Shown: positions 35,696 to 44,903 of the stretch, one piece after another
Numbering within the stretch: the first letter of the stretch is position 1
Layout: every line of letters begins with the position of its first letter
Origin: Pseudonocardiaceae bacterium
GTDB taxonomy: Bacteria; Actinomycetota; Actinomycetes; Mycobacteriales; Pseudonocardiaceae
DNA length: 55,182 nucleotides
Reading direction: 5' to 3'
Assembly (NCBI GenBank): GCA_009379845.1
Contig: WHSZ01000037.1
Span: 1 to 55,182 of the forward strand
Notes under the pieces: model-generated
Told to the model about the DNA's origin: nothing
Database searches by the model: none
What the model saw: only the letters and a program-made list of their open reading frames with translations
Program-made: the position numbers and the translations under genes

Positions 35696-38089
35696 ATGCG
35701 CATCGCGGTCATCGGCGGTGGTCCGGGCGGGCTCTACTTCTCCGCGCTCGCCAAGCAGCTCGATCCTCGGCACGAGATCATCGTCTGGGAACGCAACGCG
35801 CCGGACGATACGTTCGGGTTCGGTGTGGTGTTCTCCGACGAGACGCTCGGCGGGATCGAGCACGCCGATACCGAGATCTTTCACGCCATGGAGCGCGACT
35901 TCGCCCGCTGGGACGACATCGACGTGCGTTACCGGGGCAGCACGCTGACCTCCGGCGGCCACGGCTTCGCGGCGATGAGCCGCAAGCGCCTGTTGCACGT
36001 GTTGCAGCAGCGGTGTGCCGCGCTCAGGGTACGGATGCGGCACCAGATCGAGGCGCCGGGCCTCGACCGGCTGGTCGCCGAGCACGACCTGGTGATCGCC
36101 TCGGACGGCGCGAACTCGGTCGTCCGGAACCGGTTCGCTGACAGCTTCCAGCCAAGCCTGCAAACGCACGCCTGCAAGTACATCTGGCTCGGCACCGAGC
36201 GGGTTTTCGACGCCTTCAAGTTCGACATCCGCGACACGCCGTACGGGGTCATGCAGCTGCACGGTTACCCGTACAGCCGGGACGCAAGCACGTTCATCGT
36301 GGAGATGCACGAGGACACCTGGTACCGCGGCGGTTTCGACCAGCTGGCCCCGAACCCGCTGCTTCCGGGCGTCAGCGACGAGCGATCGATCGAGGTGGTC
36401 AGCGGGCTGTTCACCGAGGTGCTCGGCAACCAGCGGGTGTTCGCGAACAACTCGAAGTGGCTGAACTTCACCACCGTGCACTGCGAGAGCTGGCGGCACG
36501 GGAACGTCGTGCTGCTCGGCGACGCCGCGCACACCGCGCATTTCTCCATCGGCTCCGGCACCAAGCTCGCGATGGAGGACGCACTGGCACTCGCCGCCTG
36601 CCTGCACGAGCACCCCGACACCGGCAGCGCGCTGGCGGAGTACGAGCGGGAACGCCGGCCCGTGGTGGCCTCCACCCAGCGCGCCGCCCGCGCCAGCCTT
36701 GAGTGGTTCGAGAACATCGCCCAGTACACCCACCAGGAGCCCATCCAGTTCGCGTTCAACCTGCTCACCCGTAGCCGCCGGGTAACCTACGACAATCTCC
36801 GGCTGCGCGATTCGGAGTTTGTCGCGGACACCGATCGATGGTTCGCGACCGACCAGGCGGAGCACTGGCCCGATCCGGCGCACGCCGAGCCGAGCCCGCC
36901 GATGTTCCAACCGTTCCGGCTCGGCGAGCTGGAGCTGCCCAACCGCGTGGTGGTCTCGCCGATGGACATGTATTCGGCCGACGACGGCATGCCAACCGAC
37001 TTCCACCTGGTGCACCTTGGCAGCAAAGCGCTCGGCGGTGCCGGGCTGGTGATGACCGAAATGGTGTGCGTGTCGGAGACCGGGCGCATTTCGCCGGGCT
37101 GCGCCTGCCTGTGCACTCCGGATCAGGAGGCCCAGTGGCGGCGGATCGTCGACTTCGTGCATCAGCACAGCCCGGCACGCGTCGGCATCCAGCTCGGCCA
37201 CTCCGGCCGGAAGGGCTCCACCAAGCTGATGTGGGACGGCATCGACGAACCGCTGCCGGAGGACAACTGGGAAGTCGTCGGTCCCTCCCCGCTGCCCTAC
37301 TCCCCCGACAACCAGACGCCCCGCGAGCTCACCGGTAGCGAACTCGCCGCGATCAAGGACGAGTTCGTGGCCTCCGCACGGGCCGCCGACCGCGCCGGAT
37401 TCGATGTCCTCGAACTGCACTGCGCGCACGGATACCTGCTTTCCTCATTCATCTCACCGTTGTCCAACCAGCGCATCGACGGCTACGGCGGATCGCTGCG
37501 GAACCGGCTGCGCTACCCGCTCGAAGTTTTCGACGCGATCCGGGAGGCGTGGCCGGACGAACGCCCGATGACGGTGCGGATTTCCGCCACCGACTGGTAC
37601 GACGGTGGCATCGACGCCGACGACGCGGTGCAGATCGCCGGCGCGTTCGCCGAGCACGGGGCCGCGGGCATCGACGTATCCACTGGACAGGTGGTCAAGG
37701 CGGAGCGCCCGGCATACGGGCGCAGCTACCAGACTCCGTTCGCCGACCGGATCCGCAACGAGGTTGGCCGCAAGTACGGCATCGCGGTGATCGCGGTGGG
37801 CGCCATCTCGTCGTACGACGACCTGAACTCGATCTTGCTCGCCGGACGTGCGGATCTCTGCGCGGTTGGCAGGACACACCTGTTCGATCCACAGTGGACC
37901 TTGCATGCCGCGGCGGACCAGGACTACAGCGGTCCCGGCGTCCGCTGGCCCAAGCAGTTCGCGGCCGGTAGCCGCAAGCCACGGGGTGGCCGCGCGGAGG
38001 AACCCAAGCCGAGACTGCGGCTGATCAGGGACGGCGAGGCCGGAACCGCGCACCAGCGATGGTGCCCCGAGGCGATGCCGCTCGAGTAG
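35696..38089 (+). CDS. Bifunctional flavin monooxygenase/old yellow enzyme, 2-aminobenzoyl-CoA monooxygenase/reductase type
   Basis: 797 residues, AAGGAGG before the ATG. The N-terminal ~385 residues are a class A FAD monooxygenase (GGGPGGLYFSALAK dinucleotide loop; GDAAHTAHFSIGSGTKLAMEDA). The C-terminal half is an old yellow enzyme (FRLGELELPNRVVVSPMDMYSA, HCAHGYLLSSFISPLSNQR, GVRWPKQF end). This exact fusion is known in Azoarcus 2-aminobenzoyl-CoA monooxygenase/reductase and in salicylyl-CoA 5-hydroxylases. It hydroxylates and reduces the CoA-activated ring without oxygenolytic cleavage. The neighbouring aminobenzoate-CoA-ligase-like gene favours anthraniloyl-CoA, but salicylyl-CoA cannot be excluded. 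Confidence 0.87.
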   Translation: MRIAVIGGGPGGLYFSALAKQLDPRHEIIVWERNAPDDTFGFGVVFSDETLGGIEHADTEIFHAMERDFARWDDIDVRYRGSTLTSGGHGFAAMSRKRLLHVLQQRCAALRVRMRHQIEAPGLDRLVAEHDLVIASDGANSVVRNRFADSFQPSLQTHACKYIWLGTERVFDAFKFDIRDTPYGVMQLHGYPYSRDASTFIVEMHEDTWYRGGFDQLAPNPLLPGVSDERSIEVVSGLFTEVLGNQRVFANNSKWLNFTTVHCESWRHGNVVLLGDAAHTAHFSIGSGTKLAMEDALALAACLHEHPDTGSALAEYERERRPVVASTQRAARASLEWFENIAQYTHQEPIQFAFNLLTRSRRVTYDNLRLRDSEFVADTDRWFATDQAEHWPDPAHAEPSPPMFQPFRLGELELPNRVVVSPMDMYSADDGMPTDFHLVHLGSKALGGAGLVMTEMVCVSETGRISPGCACLCTPDQEAQWRRIVDFVHQHSPARVGIQLGHSGRKGSTKLMWDGIDEPLPEDNWEVVGPSPLPYSPDNQTPRELTGSELAAIKDEFVASARAADRAGFDVLELHCAHGYLLSSFISPLSNQRIDGYGGSLRNRLRYPLEVFDAIREAWPDERPMTVRISATDWYDGGIDADDAVQIAGAFAEHGAAGIDVSTGQVVKAERPAYGRSYQTPFADRIRNEVGRKYGIAVIAVGAISSYDDLNSILLAGRADLCAVGRTHLFDPQWTLHAAADQDYSGPGVRWPKQFAAGSRKPRGGRAEEPKPRLRLIRDGEAGTAHQRWCPEAMPLE

Positions 38090-38115
38090 CGGCCGACGAT
38101 GGAGAGGTGGCTTGG

Positions 38116-39255
38116 ATGGGCGAGTTCCGGTTGACCGGGCAGCAGCGGGAGTTCGTAACCTGGGTGCGCGAGGTCGGCGCCGAGCGGTTGCGCCCGCTCG
38201 CCGAGGCCGGGCCGGCCGGCAAGGTCAACCGCGAGCTGATCAAGGCAATGGGCGAACGCGGGCTACTGTCCCGGCTGTTCGCGCGCGGTTCGGACGGCGC
38301 CGCATACACCGACGCCGCCGCGATCGACCTGTGCCTGCTGCGCGAGGCACTTGCCCAGGAGAGCACCGAAGCCGAGACCGCGCTGGCCCTTCAGGGCCTC
38401 GGCAGCTACCCGGTCCTGCAGTCCGGCAGCCAGCACCAGGTGGACCGCTGGATCCCCACGGTCGCCGCGGGTGAAGCGGTCGCCGCGTTCGCGCTCACCG
38501 AGCCGAACGCCGGATCCGATGCCGCCGCGCTGGAGCTGGCCGCGGAGCCCGATGCGAGCCGCTGGCGGTTGCGCGGCGAGAAGATCTGGATCTCGAACGC
38601 CCCGGAGGCCGATTTCTACACGGTCTTCGCCCGAACCACGCCGGATGCGGGTGCTCGGGGCGTCAGCGCCTTCCTCGTTCCCGCCGATCGCCCCGGACTG
38701 TCCGGGGAGCATCTGGACATGGTCAGCCCGCACCCGATCGGCCGGCTGGTGTTCGACGGCGTGCCGGTCGGCCAGGAGGATCTCCTCGGCGAGCCGGACC
38801 GCGGGTTCCGGGTAGCGATGCGGACCCTCGATCTGTTCCGGCCAAGTGTGGGTGCGTTCGCGGTCGGCATGGCGCAGGCCGCGCTGGATGCCGCGGTGGC
38901 ACACGCCGGCACGCGCGAGGCATTCGGCGCGCCGCTGAAGGAACTGCAGTCCGTCTCGCACTCGCTTGCGGAGATGGCCACCAGGATCGAGGCATCCCGC
39001 CTGCTGGTGTACTCGGCGGCGGCCGGCTATGACGCGGGTGACGGCGGGCTCGCCTCCCGTGCCGCGATGGCGAAGCTGATGGCTACCGAGACCGCGCAGT
39101 TCGTGGTGGACAGCGCCATCCAGATCCACGGCGCTCGCGCGCTGCGCCGAGGGCATCGCCTGGAACACCTCTACCGCGAGGTCCGGGCACCCCGGATCTA
39201 CGAGGGCGCCTCCGAAGTACAGCGCTCGATTATCGCCAGGGAGCTGTACCGGTAG
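38116..39255 (+). CDS. Acyl-CoA dehydrogenase
   Basis: 379 residues. FAD and substrate motifs AFALTEPNAGSDAAAL (about 122-137) and WISNAPEADFYTVFART follow the family; the C-terminus IQIHGARALRRGHRLEHLYREVRAPRIYEGASEVQ includes the catalytic-region glutamate before GASE. An in-frame GTG at 38107 is an alternative start. Downstream of the bifunctional flavoprotein and same strand, it likely makes the alpha,beta-unsaturated CoA ester in the beta-oxidation-like phase. Confidence 0.87.
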   Translation: MGEFRLTGQQREFVTWVREVGAERLRPLAEAGPAGKVNRELIKAMGERGLLSRLFARGSDGAAYTDAAAIDLCLLREALAQESTEAETALALQGLGSYPVLQSGSQHQVDRWIPTVAAGEAVAAFALTEPNAGSDAAALELAAEPDASRWRLRGEKIWISNAPEADFYTVFARTTPDAGARGVSAFLVPADRPGLSGEHLDMVSPHPIGRLVFDGVPVGQEDLLGEPDRGFRVAMRTLDLFRPSVGAFAVGMAQAALDAAVAHAGTREAFGAPLKELQSVSHSLAEMATRIEASRLLVYSAAAGYDAGDGGLASRAAMAKLMATETAQFVVDSAIQIHGARALRRGHRLEHLYREVRAPRIYEGASEVQRSIIARELYR

Positions 39256-39258
39256 CGA

Positions 39259-40086
39259 TCACCGCCCCCGCCACTCCGGGTCCCGCTTGTCGTTGAACGC
39301 CGCGTGGAACTCGGCGTAGTCCGAGGTCTTCATCAGCAGCGCCTGCGTCATGGCCTCGAGCTCGAGCGCGCCGGACAGGCTCATGTCGAGCTCGCGGGTG
39401 AGCAACGCCTTGGTCTGCGCATACCCCTGAAACGGCCCACCTGCCAGCCGCCGCGCGAGCCGGTCGACGGCGTCGTCCAGCTCCTCGGCTTGCACCAGCT
39501 CGCTGATCAACCCGTAGCGCTCGGCGCGCTCCGCGTCGATCGTGTCGCCAAGCATCAGCAGCTGGGTGGCCCTTCCCAGCCCGACCAGCCGCGGCAGCAG
39601 GTAGGCCGATCCCATGTCCGCCCCGGAAAGCCCGACCTTGGTGAACAGGAAGGCGAACTTGGCGGCCGGCGTGGCGATGCGGAAATCGGCGGCGAGCGCG
39701 AGCACCGAACCGGCGCCCGCTGCCATACCTTGCAGCGCCACGATGATCGGGATCGGGCATTCTCGCATGCCCTTGATCACTTCGCCGGTCATCCTAGTGA
39801 ACTCGAGCAGCTCGTCGGGCGGCATCTCGAGCGTCGCACCGATGATCTCGTTGACGTCGCCACCGGCACAGAACGCCCGGCCGGAACCACGAAGTACCAG
39901 GGCACGAACCTCACCGTGCTGGGGAAGCGCCCGCAGCAGGTCCCGCAGGTCGGCGTAGCTGGCGAAGGTGAGCGCGTTCAGCTTGTCAGGGCGATCCAGC
40001 GTGACGGTGGCGATGCCATCGGCGCACTCGAAGCCGAAGTGCTGCCAATCGTCGGTGAAAGGTACCGATCCGCGGAACGGACTCAT
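39259..40086 (-). CDS. Enoyl-CoA hydratase/isomerase family protein
   Basis: 275 residues with crotonase motifs: ALVLRGSGRAFCAGGDVNEI (first oxyanion glycine) and IPIIVALQGMAAGAGSVLALAADFRIA (second), then LSGADMGSAYLLPRLVGLGRA with the acidic residue in the DMG position. It hydrates or opens a ring in a CoA intermediate. Convergent with the acyl-CoA dehydrogenase gene (3-base gap) and divergent from the CoA ligase. Confidence 0.87.
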   Translation of the reverse strand: MSPFRGSVPFTDDWQHFGFECADGIATVTLDRPDKLNALTFASYADLRDLLRALPQHGEVRALVLRGSGRAFCAGGDVNEIIGATLEMPPDELLEFTRMTGEVIKGMRECPIPIIVALQGMAAGAGSVLALAADFRIATPAAKFAFLFTKVGLSGADMGSAYLLPRLVGLGRATQLLMLGDTIDAERAERYGLISELVQAEELDDAVDRLARRLAGGPFQGYAQTKALLTRELDMSLSGALELEAMTQALLMKTSDYAEFHAAFNDKRDPEWRGR

Positions 40087-40273
40087 CTCGCTCTCCTTGC
40101 CCTGCGGTACACGAAATGCGCCCAGCGTATCATTGAATGATAACGGCCGTCACGAAAACGGCATGCCATGTGGTGGGCACTCAAGATTCGATATTGCGAC
40201 ATCTTGACTACCGTCACGATCGAGTAATACTGGAGGAACTCGTCACCACCTGTTCTCGAGGAGGGTGTTGGTG
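40087..40273. promoter_or_regulatory. Divergent promoter region between enoyl-CoA hydratase and CoA ligase
   Basis: 187 bases without a gene. They contain an imperfect palindrome CGTATCATTGAATGATAACG (40126-40145) with perfect inner arms ATCAT/ATGAT, the TCGATATTGCG sequence at 40188-40198, and TTGACT (40204-40209) followed by TAATAC (40225-40230), a weak candidate promoter toward the ligase. Confidence 0.4.
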
Positions 40274-41911
40274 ATGGAGCTTTCTCCGTCCGGCCATACG
40301 GACACGTTCTGCCGGGACAACCTGCCACCGTTCGAGCAGTGGCCGGAGTTCCGTTTCGAGCTATCCGAATTGCAGTACTCGGAACGGCTGAACGCCGCGG
40401 AGGCACTGCTGGACGGCACCATCGCGACGTTCGGCGCCGACCGCGCATGCCTACGCTCGGCGACCGAAACCTGGTCCTACGGTGATGTGCTGCACAGGGC
40501 GAATCAGGTGGCCCAGGTCCTCACCGAGGATTTCGGTCTGGTGCCGGGCAACCGCGTGCTGCTGCGCGGTCCGAACAACCCCTGGCTGGTCGCCGCCTGG
40601 TTCGGCGTGCTCAAGGCAGGCGGTGTCGCCGTGACAACAATGGCCCTGTTACGTACCAACGAGATCCGGGTGCTCGCCGAGCTCACCGGCCCCGCGCTGG
40701 CCATCTGCGACCACCGGTTCACCGACGAGCTCGCACCGCTGGCGAACGCGCGGATGCCGATGCTGAGCTACGACGGCACGGAGCAGGACGACCTCGTCGC
40801 CCGCTGCGCCAGCAAGAGCGGCGCGTTCAACGCGGTTGCGACGGCGGCCGATGACGTCGCCCTGCTCGCTCCCACCTCAGGCACCACCGGCCAGCCCAAG
40901 GCGACCATGCATTTCCACCGCGACATCCTCGCCATCGCCGACACGTTCTCCGCCCAGGTGCTGCGCCCGCTGCCGGACGACGTGTTCGCCGGTACCCCAC
41001 CACTCGGATTCACCTTCGGGCTCGGCGGTGCCGTGGTGTTCCCGATGCGCTGCGGCGCGTCCACGCTGTTGCTGGAGAGGGCGACACCGGTCGAGCTGGC
41101 CGATGCGATCGCCGCGCACGGCGTCTCCGTGGTCTTCACCGCGCCCACCGCGTACAAGGCGATGCTGACCGCGGGAGCGGCGCCCCAGCTGCGCAGCCTG
41201 CGCCGCTGCGTCTCGGCGGGCGAGCACCTGCCGGCCACGGTATCCGAGGAATTCCACCACCAGACCGGAATCCGCATCATCGACGGCATCGGGGCCACCG
41301 AGCTGCTGCACATCTTCATCTCCGCGGCCGATGAGGACATCCGCCCCGGATCCACCGGTAAGCCGGTTCCCGGCTATCAGGCACGCATCGTGGACGGCAA
41401 GGGTGTCGAGGTGCCGGACGGCACGCCGGGCCGGCTCGCGATCAAGGGGCCGACCGGCTGCCGTTACCTGGCTGACGAGCGCCAGGCACGCTATGCGCAG
41501 GATGGCTGGAACCTGACAGGAGACACCTACATCCGGGATTCGGACGGCTACTTCTGGTATCAGGCCCGCAGCGACGACATGATCGTTTCATCCGGGTACA
41601 ACATCGCGGCTCCGGAGGTGGAGCAGGCGCTGCTCGGACATCCCGAGGTCGCGGAAGCGGCCGTGATCGACGCGCCGGACGAGGCGCGCGGTTCGCTGGT
41701 GAAGGCCTACGTGGTGCTCGCCGAAGGCATCGCAGGCCACCCCGCGAAGGCGCGGGAGTTGCAGGACTTCGTGAAGCAGGCGATCGCGCCGTACAAGTAC
41801 CCGCGCGCGATCGAGTTCGTCACCGAGCTGCCGCGCACCCGCACCGGCAAGATCCAGCGCTACCGGTTACGTGAACGGGAAGGTGATCCCGCAACCGTCC
41901 AGAGCCGGTGA
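40274..41911 (+). CDS. Aryl-CoA ligase, 2-aminobenzoate-CoA ligase type
   Basis: 545 residues; GGAGG lies 9 bases before the ATG at 40274, with in-frame GTGs just upstream. ANL-superfamily motifs: LLAPTSGTTGQPKATMHFHRD (P-loop), GIGATELLHIF, WNLTGDTYIRDSDGYFWYQARSDDMI and the C-terminal lysine in PRTRTGKIQRY. The HFHRD segment and overall pattern resemble benzoate/2-aminobenzoate-CoA ligases. It activates an aromatic acid with ATP and CoA as entry to the pathway. Anthranilate is favoured by the adjacent monooxygenase/reductase. Confidence 0.87.
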   Translation: MELSPSGHTDTFCRDNLPPFEQWPEFRFELSELQYSERLNAAEALLDGTIATFGADRACLRSATETWSYGDVLHRANQVAQVLTEDFGLVPGNRVLLRGPNNPWLVAAWFGVLKAGGVAVTTMALLRTNEIRVLAELTGPALAICDHRFTDELAPLANARMPMLSYDGTEQDDLVARCASKSGAFNAVATAADDVALLAPTSGTTGQPKATMHFHRDILAIADTFSAQVLRPLPDDVFAGTPPLGFTFGLGGAVVFPMRCGASTLLLERATPVELADAIAAHGVSVVFTAPTAYKAMLTAGAAPQLRSLRRCVSAGEHLPATVSEEFHHQTGIRIIDGIGATELLHIFISAADEDIRPGSTGKPVPGYQARIVDGKGVEVPDGTPGRLAIKGPTGCRYLADERQARYAQDGWNLTGDTYIRDSDGYFWYQARSDDMIVSSGYNIAAPEVEQALLGHPEVAEAAVIDAPDEARGSLVKAYVVLAEGIAGHPAKARELQDFVKQAIAPYKYPRAIEFVTELPRTRTGKIQRYRLREREGDPATVQSR

Positions 41912-42098
41912 GTGCGGTTCCCACAACGATGCCCCTTGCCGAGAGCAAGCTTCCGATATTCGGTACACAGTAGACGCGTTACTGGGCATCGCCGATCGAC
42001 GGCGCGCGCGGGTACTCTTTCGACGGGCCCGGCCCCTGCCACGTGTCGACCCGGCATTTGGGACTCCTGAAGGATGGGATGCCTGAACGGGAGGGCGG

Positions 42099-43670
42099 AT
42101 GACGGACCAGGTCGACGCGGTCGTTATCGGTGCGGGGATCAACGGGATGGTTGCCGCCGCCGAGCTCGCCAAGGCGGGCTGGTCCGTCGAGCTGGTGGAG
42201 GCCAGTGACCGGCTCGGCGGGTTCATCGCCACCGAGCAGCGAACGCTGCCGGGATATCTGCACGACACGTACTCGTCCTGGCACCCGCTGTTCGTCTCGG
42301 GACCGGCATACCGCGCGCTCGGCGAGGACCTGCGGCGCCACGGCCTGAGCTACCGCAACACCGACAATCTGGTCACGGCCAGCGTGTCCGGCGAGGGCAG
42401 GATTGTCGTCGCACACCGCGATCCCGCCGTGACCGCCCAGGCGTTCGAACACCCTCGAGATCGGGACGCCTACCTCGGGATGCTCGAGCGTTTCGGCGCG
42501 AACGCCGATGTGGTGGGCGCGTTGATGGGAAGCGAGCTGCGTTCCTGGCGCGCCACGCGTACCGCCCTTCCGCTGCTGCGCAAGCGCCGGCAGGCCGGGC
42601 GGCTGCTGCGCGAGCTGGCCAGCAGCGGTCGCGGATATCTGCGCGGCGAGTTCGAGGGCTGGGAGGTGGACCAGCTGTGGACGCCCTGGCTGCTGCACGC
42701 CGGGCTCGGTCCGGATCACGCGTCCGGTGGCTTCATGCTGCCGGTGCTCGCGGCGACCATGCACGGCTTCGGGCTGCCGGTGGTGGCTGGCGGCGCCGGC
42801 CGGTTCGTCGCGGCCTTCTCCGAGCTGCTGGATGCGCTCGGGGTACGGGTGCGGTTGTCCAGCCCTGTCGAGCGGATCCTGACCGAACGGGGACGCGCCA
42901 CCGGGGTGCTGTCAGGTGGCGTGTCGCTGCGGGCCCGCCGCGCGGTACTCGCATCGGTCACGCCGGGTGCGCTGTACGGCGAGCTGCTCGAGCCCAGTGC
43001 GGTGCGCCCCGAGCTGCGTCGGCAGGCGGCGTCTTTCCGGCCGGGTCGTGCGGCGATGCAGGTGCACGTGGCGCTGTCCGGTCCGCCGCGATGGACCGAC
43101 GCGCGGCTAGCCGACGTGCCGTTGCTGCACATTTCGGACGGGGCGGCGAGCACCGGAATCGCCTGCGCGCAGGCCGAAGCCGGGCTGCTGCCGAGCGAAC
43201 CGACCGTGGTCGTCGGGCAGCAGTACGTGCTGGATCCGGATCGGGTACCGGAGGGTGCGGCGAGCCTCTGGCTGCAGTTGCAGGAGCTCCCCTGGCAGCC
43301 ACGCGGCGACGGCGCGGGGCGGCTGGACGCAGACGGCTGGTCCGCCGAACTAGGTGCGGCCTACGCCGAGCGGGTGCTGGACCGGGTCGCGAGGTACGCG
43401 CCGGGGCTGCGTTCCCTGGTGCGCGGGATGGACGTGATCACTCCGGCGGATCTGGCGGCTGCGAACCGTAACGCGATGGCAGGCGATCCGTACGGCGGTT
43501 CGGCTGAGCTCGATCAGAACCTGCTGTGGCGGCCACTGCCATCCGCCGCGCGGCACCGCACGCCGGTGCGCGGCCTGTGGCACATCGGGGCATCCACACA
43601 TCCGGGGCCGGGACTGGCCGGGGCGTCCGGACATCTGGTCGCCGGCGCGCTGACCGGCCGCAAGACTTGA
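42099..43670 (+). CDS. FAD-dependent oxidoreductase (phytoene-desaturase-like)
   Basis: 523 residues. N-terminal FAD loop VVIGAGINGMVAAAELAKAGWSVELVEAS and C-terminal LWHIGASTHPGPGLAGASGHLVAGAL, the signature of the NAD(P)/FAD-dependent phytoene dehydrogenase-like family. Preceded by GGGAGG. Such enzymes oxidise or isomerise hydrophobic substrates. In this cluster it may oxidise an indole- or quinoline-type precursor, but the sequence alone does not show that. Confidence 0.82.
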   Translation: MTDQVDAVVIGAGINGMVAAAELAKAGWSVELVEASDRLGGFIATEQRTLPGYLHDTYSSWHPLFVSGPAYRALGEDLRRHGLSYRNTDNLVTASVSGEGRIVVAHRDPAVTAQAFEHPRDRDAYLGMLERFGANADVVGALMGSELRSWRATRTALPLLRKRRQAGRLLRELASSGRGYLRGEFEGWEVDQLWTPWLLHAGLGPDHASGGFMLPVLAATMHGFGLPVVAGGAGRFVAAFSELLDALGVRVRLSSPVERILTERGRATGVLSGGVSLRARRAVLASVTPGALYGELLEPSAVRPELRRQAASFRPGRAAMQVHVALSGPPRWTDARLADVPLLHISDGAASTGIACAQAEAGLLPSEPTVVVGQQYVLDPDRVPEGAASLWLQLQELPWQPRGDGAGRLDADGWSAELGAAYAERVLDRVARYAPGLRSLVRGMDVITPADLAAANRNAMAGDPYGGSAELDQNLLWRPLPSAARHRTPVRGLWHIGASTHPGPGLAGASGHLVAGALTGRKT

Positions 43671-43769
43671 TCAACGAAAGATTCCGTCCCGTCAGACCTT
43701 ACGCTACAGTGACGACAATTATCGAAACGCTATATTCGGCAAACCACTCCAGTCGCGAAGGAGTAGGCC

Positions 43770-44882
43770 ATGAGAAACGCTCTCACCGATGGCCGCGACT
43801 TCAAACTCGGTCTGTTCTCCCCGAACTGCACCGGCGGCCTCGCCGTCACCAAGATCTCCGAGCGCTGGGGCGCGACCTGGGAGGACAATCTCCGGCTCGC
43901 CCGGCTCGCCGACGAGGTCGGCGTCGACTTCATCCTGCCTATCGCCAGATGGATCGGATACGGCGGCGAAACGAACTTTCACGAGGGCGTGCTCGAACCG
44001 GTCCCGTGGGCCTCCGCGCTACTCGCCACCACAGAGCGGGTGGTGGTGTTCGCGACCGTGCACACCGCGTTCAACCACCCGGTGGTCAGTGCCAAGCAGT
44101 TGGCGACCGTGGACCAGGTAGGCGGCGGCCGGGCCGGCGTGAACATCGTGGCCGGGTGGAACCAGCCGGAGTACCACGCGATGGGCGTCGAGCTACCCAG
44201 CGAGCACGACGATCGCTACGCCATGGCACAGGAATGGTGGGACCACGTGCGCGCGCTGTGGACCCGCGAGGGGCGCTACGACCTGGATGGGCGTTTCTAC
44301 TCGCTGAAGGGCGTTGAGTCCATGCCGAAGCCGGTGCAGGGCATACTGCCGGTGCTCAACGCCGGTTCCAGCACGCAGGGCAGGGCGTTCGCGGCGCGCA
44401 ACGCGAACTTCGTGTTCACCATCATCGGTGACGCGGAAGAGGGTGAGCGGGTGGTGGCTCAGCTCACCGCGTCCGCGCGCGCGGACTACCGCCGGACTGT
44501 CGGCGTGATGTCTCCGGCACACCTCGTCTGCCGCGCCACCCGCGCCGAGGCGGAGGAATACCTGCATTACTACGCCGAGGAGTACGCGGACTGGGAAGCA
44601 GTGGACAACCTGATGCGGCTACAGGGTATGCACGCCCAGTCGTTCACCAAGGAAATGCTGGCAACCTTCCGTTCCCGGTTCGCCGCCGGGCACGGCACCT
44701 GCCCACTGATCGGTTCACCGGACGATGTAGCCGATGAGATCGAGAAGTACGCCAAGGCTGGGCTGTCCGGTATGACGCTGTCCTTTGTGGACTACGTCGC
44801 TGAGCTGGAGCAGTTCGCTGCCGAGGTCATTCCGCGGCTGGAGGCGAAGGGAATCCGGCTGCCCCGCCCCGCACTCCGATAG
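43770..44882 (+). CDS. LLM-class flavin-dependent monooxygenase, RutA-like
   Basis: 370 residues of the bacterial-luciferase-like family: FKLGLFSPNCTGGLAVTKISERW at the N-terminus, ARWIGYGGETNFHEGVLEP and NIVAGWNQPEYHAMG. This N-terminal pattern resembles RutA, which opens the uracil ring at an amide by flavin-N5-peroxide chemistry. It could oxidatively open a cyclic amide such as an oxindole-like ring. AAGGAG precedes the ATG. It starts a gene group with the cyclase-family and TPP enzymes. Confidence 0.82.
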   Translation: MRNALTDGRDFKLGLFSPNCTGGLAVTKISERWGATWEDNLRLARLADEVGVDFILPIARWIGYGGETNFHEGVLEPVPWASALLATTERVVVFATVHTAFNHPVVSAKQLATVDQVGGGRAGVNIVAGWNQPEYHAMGVELPSEHDDRYAMAQEWWDHVRALWTREGRYDLDGRFYSLKGVESMPKPVQGILPVLNAGSSTQGRAFAARNANFVFTIIGDAEEGERVVAQLTASARADYRRTVGVMSPAHLVCRATRAEAEEYLHYYAEEYADWEAVDNLMRLQGMHAQSFTKEMLATFRSRFAAGHGTCPLIGSPDDVADEIEKYAKAGLSGMTLSFVDYVAELEQFAAEVIPRLEAKGIRLPRPALR

Positions 44883-44903
44883 CCCGAGACCCAGGAGGTT
44901 GGC

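Noticed and set aside
35645..37429. Minus-strand open frame of about 594 codons
   Set aside because: Antisense to the flavin monooxygenase/OYE fusion, whose motifs are unambiguous.
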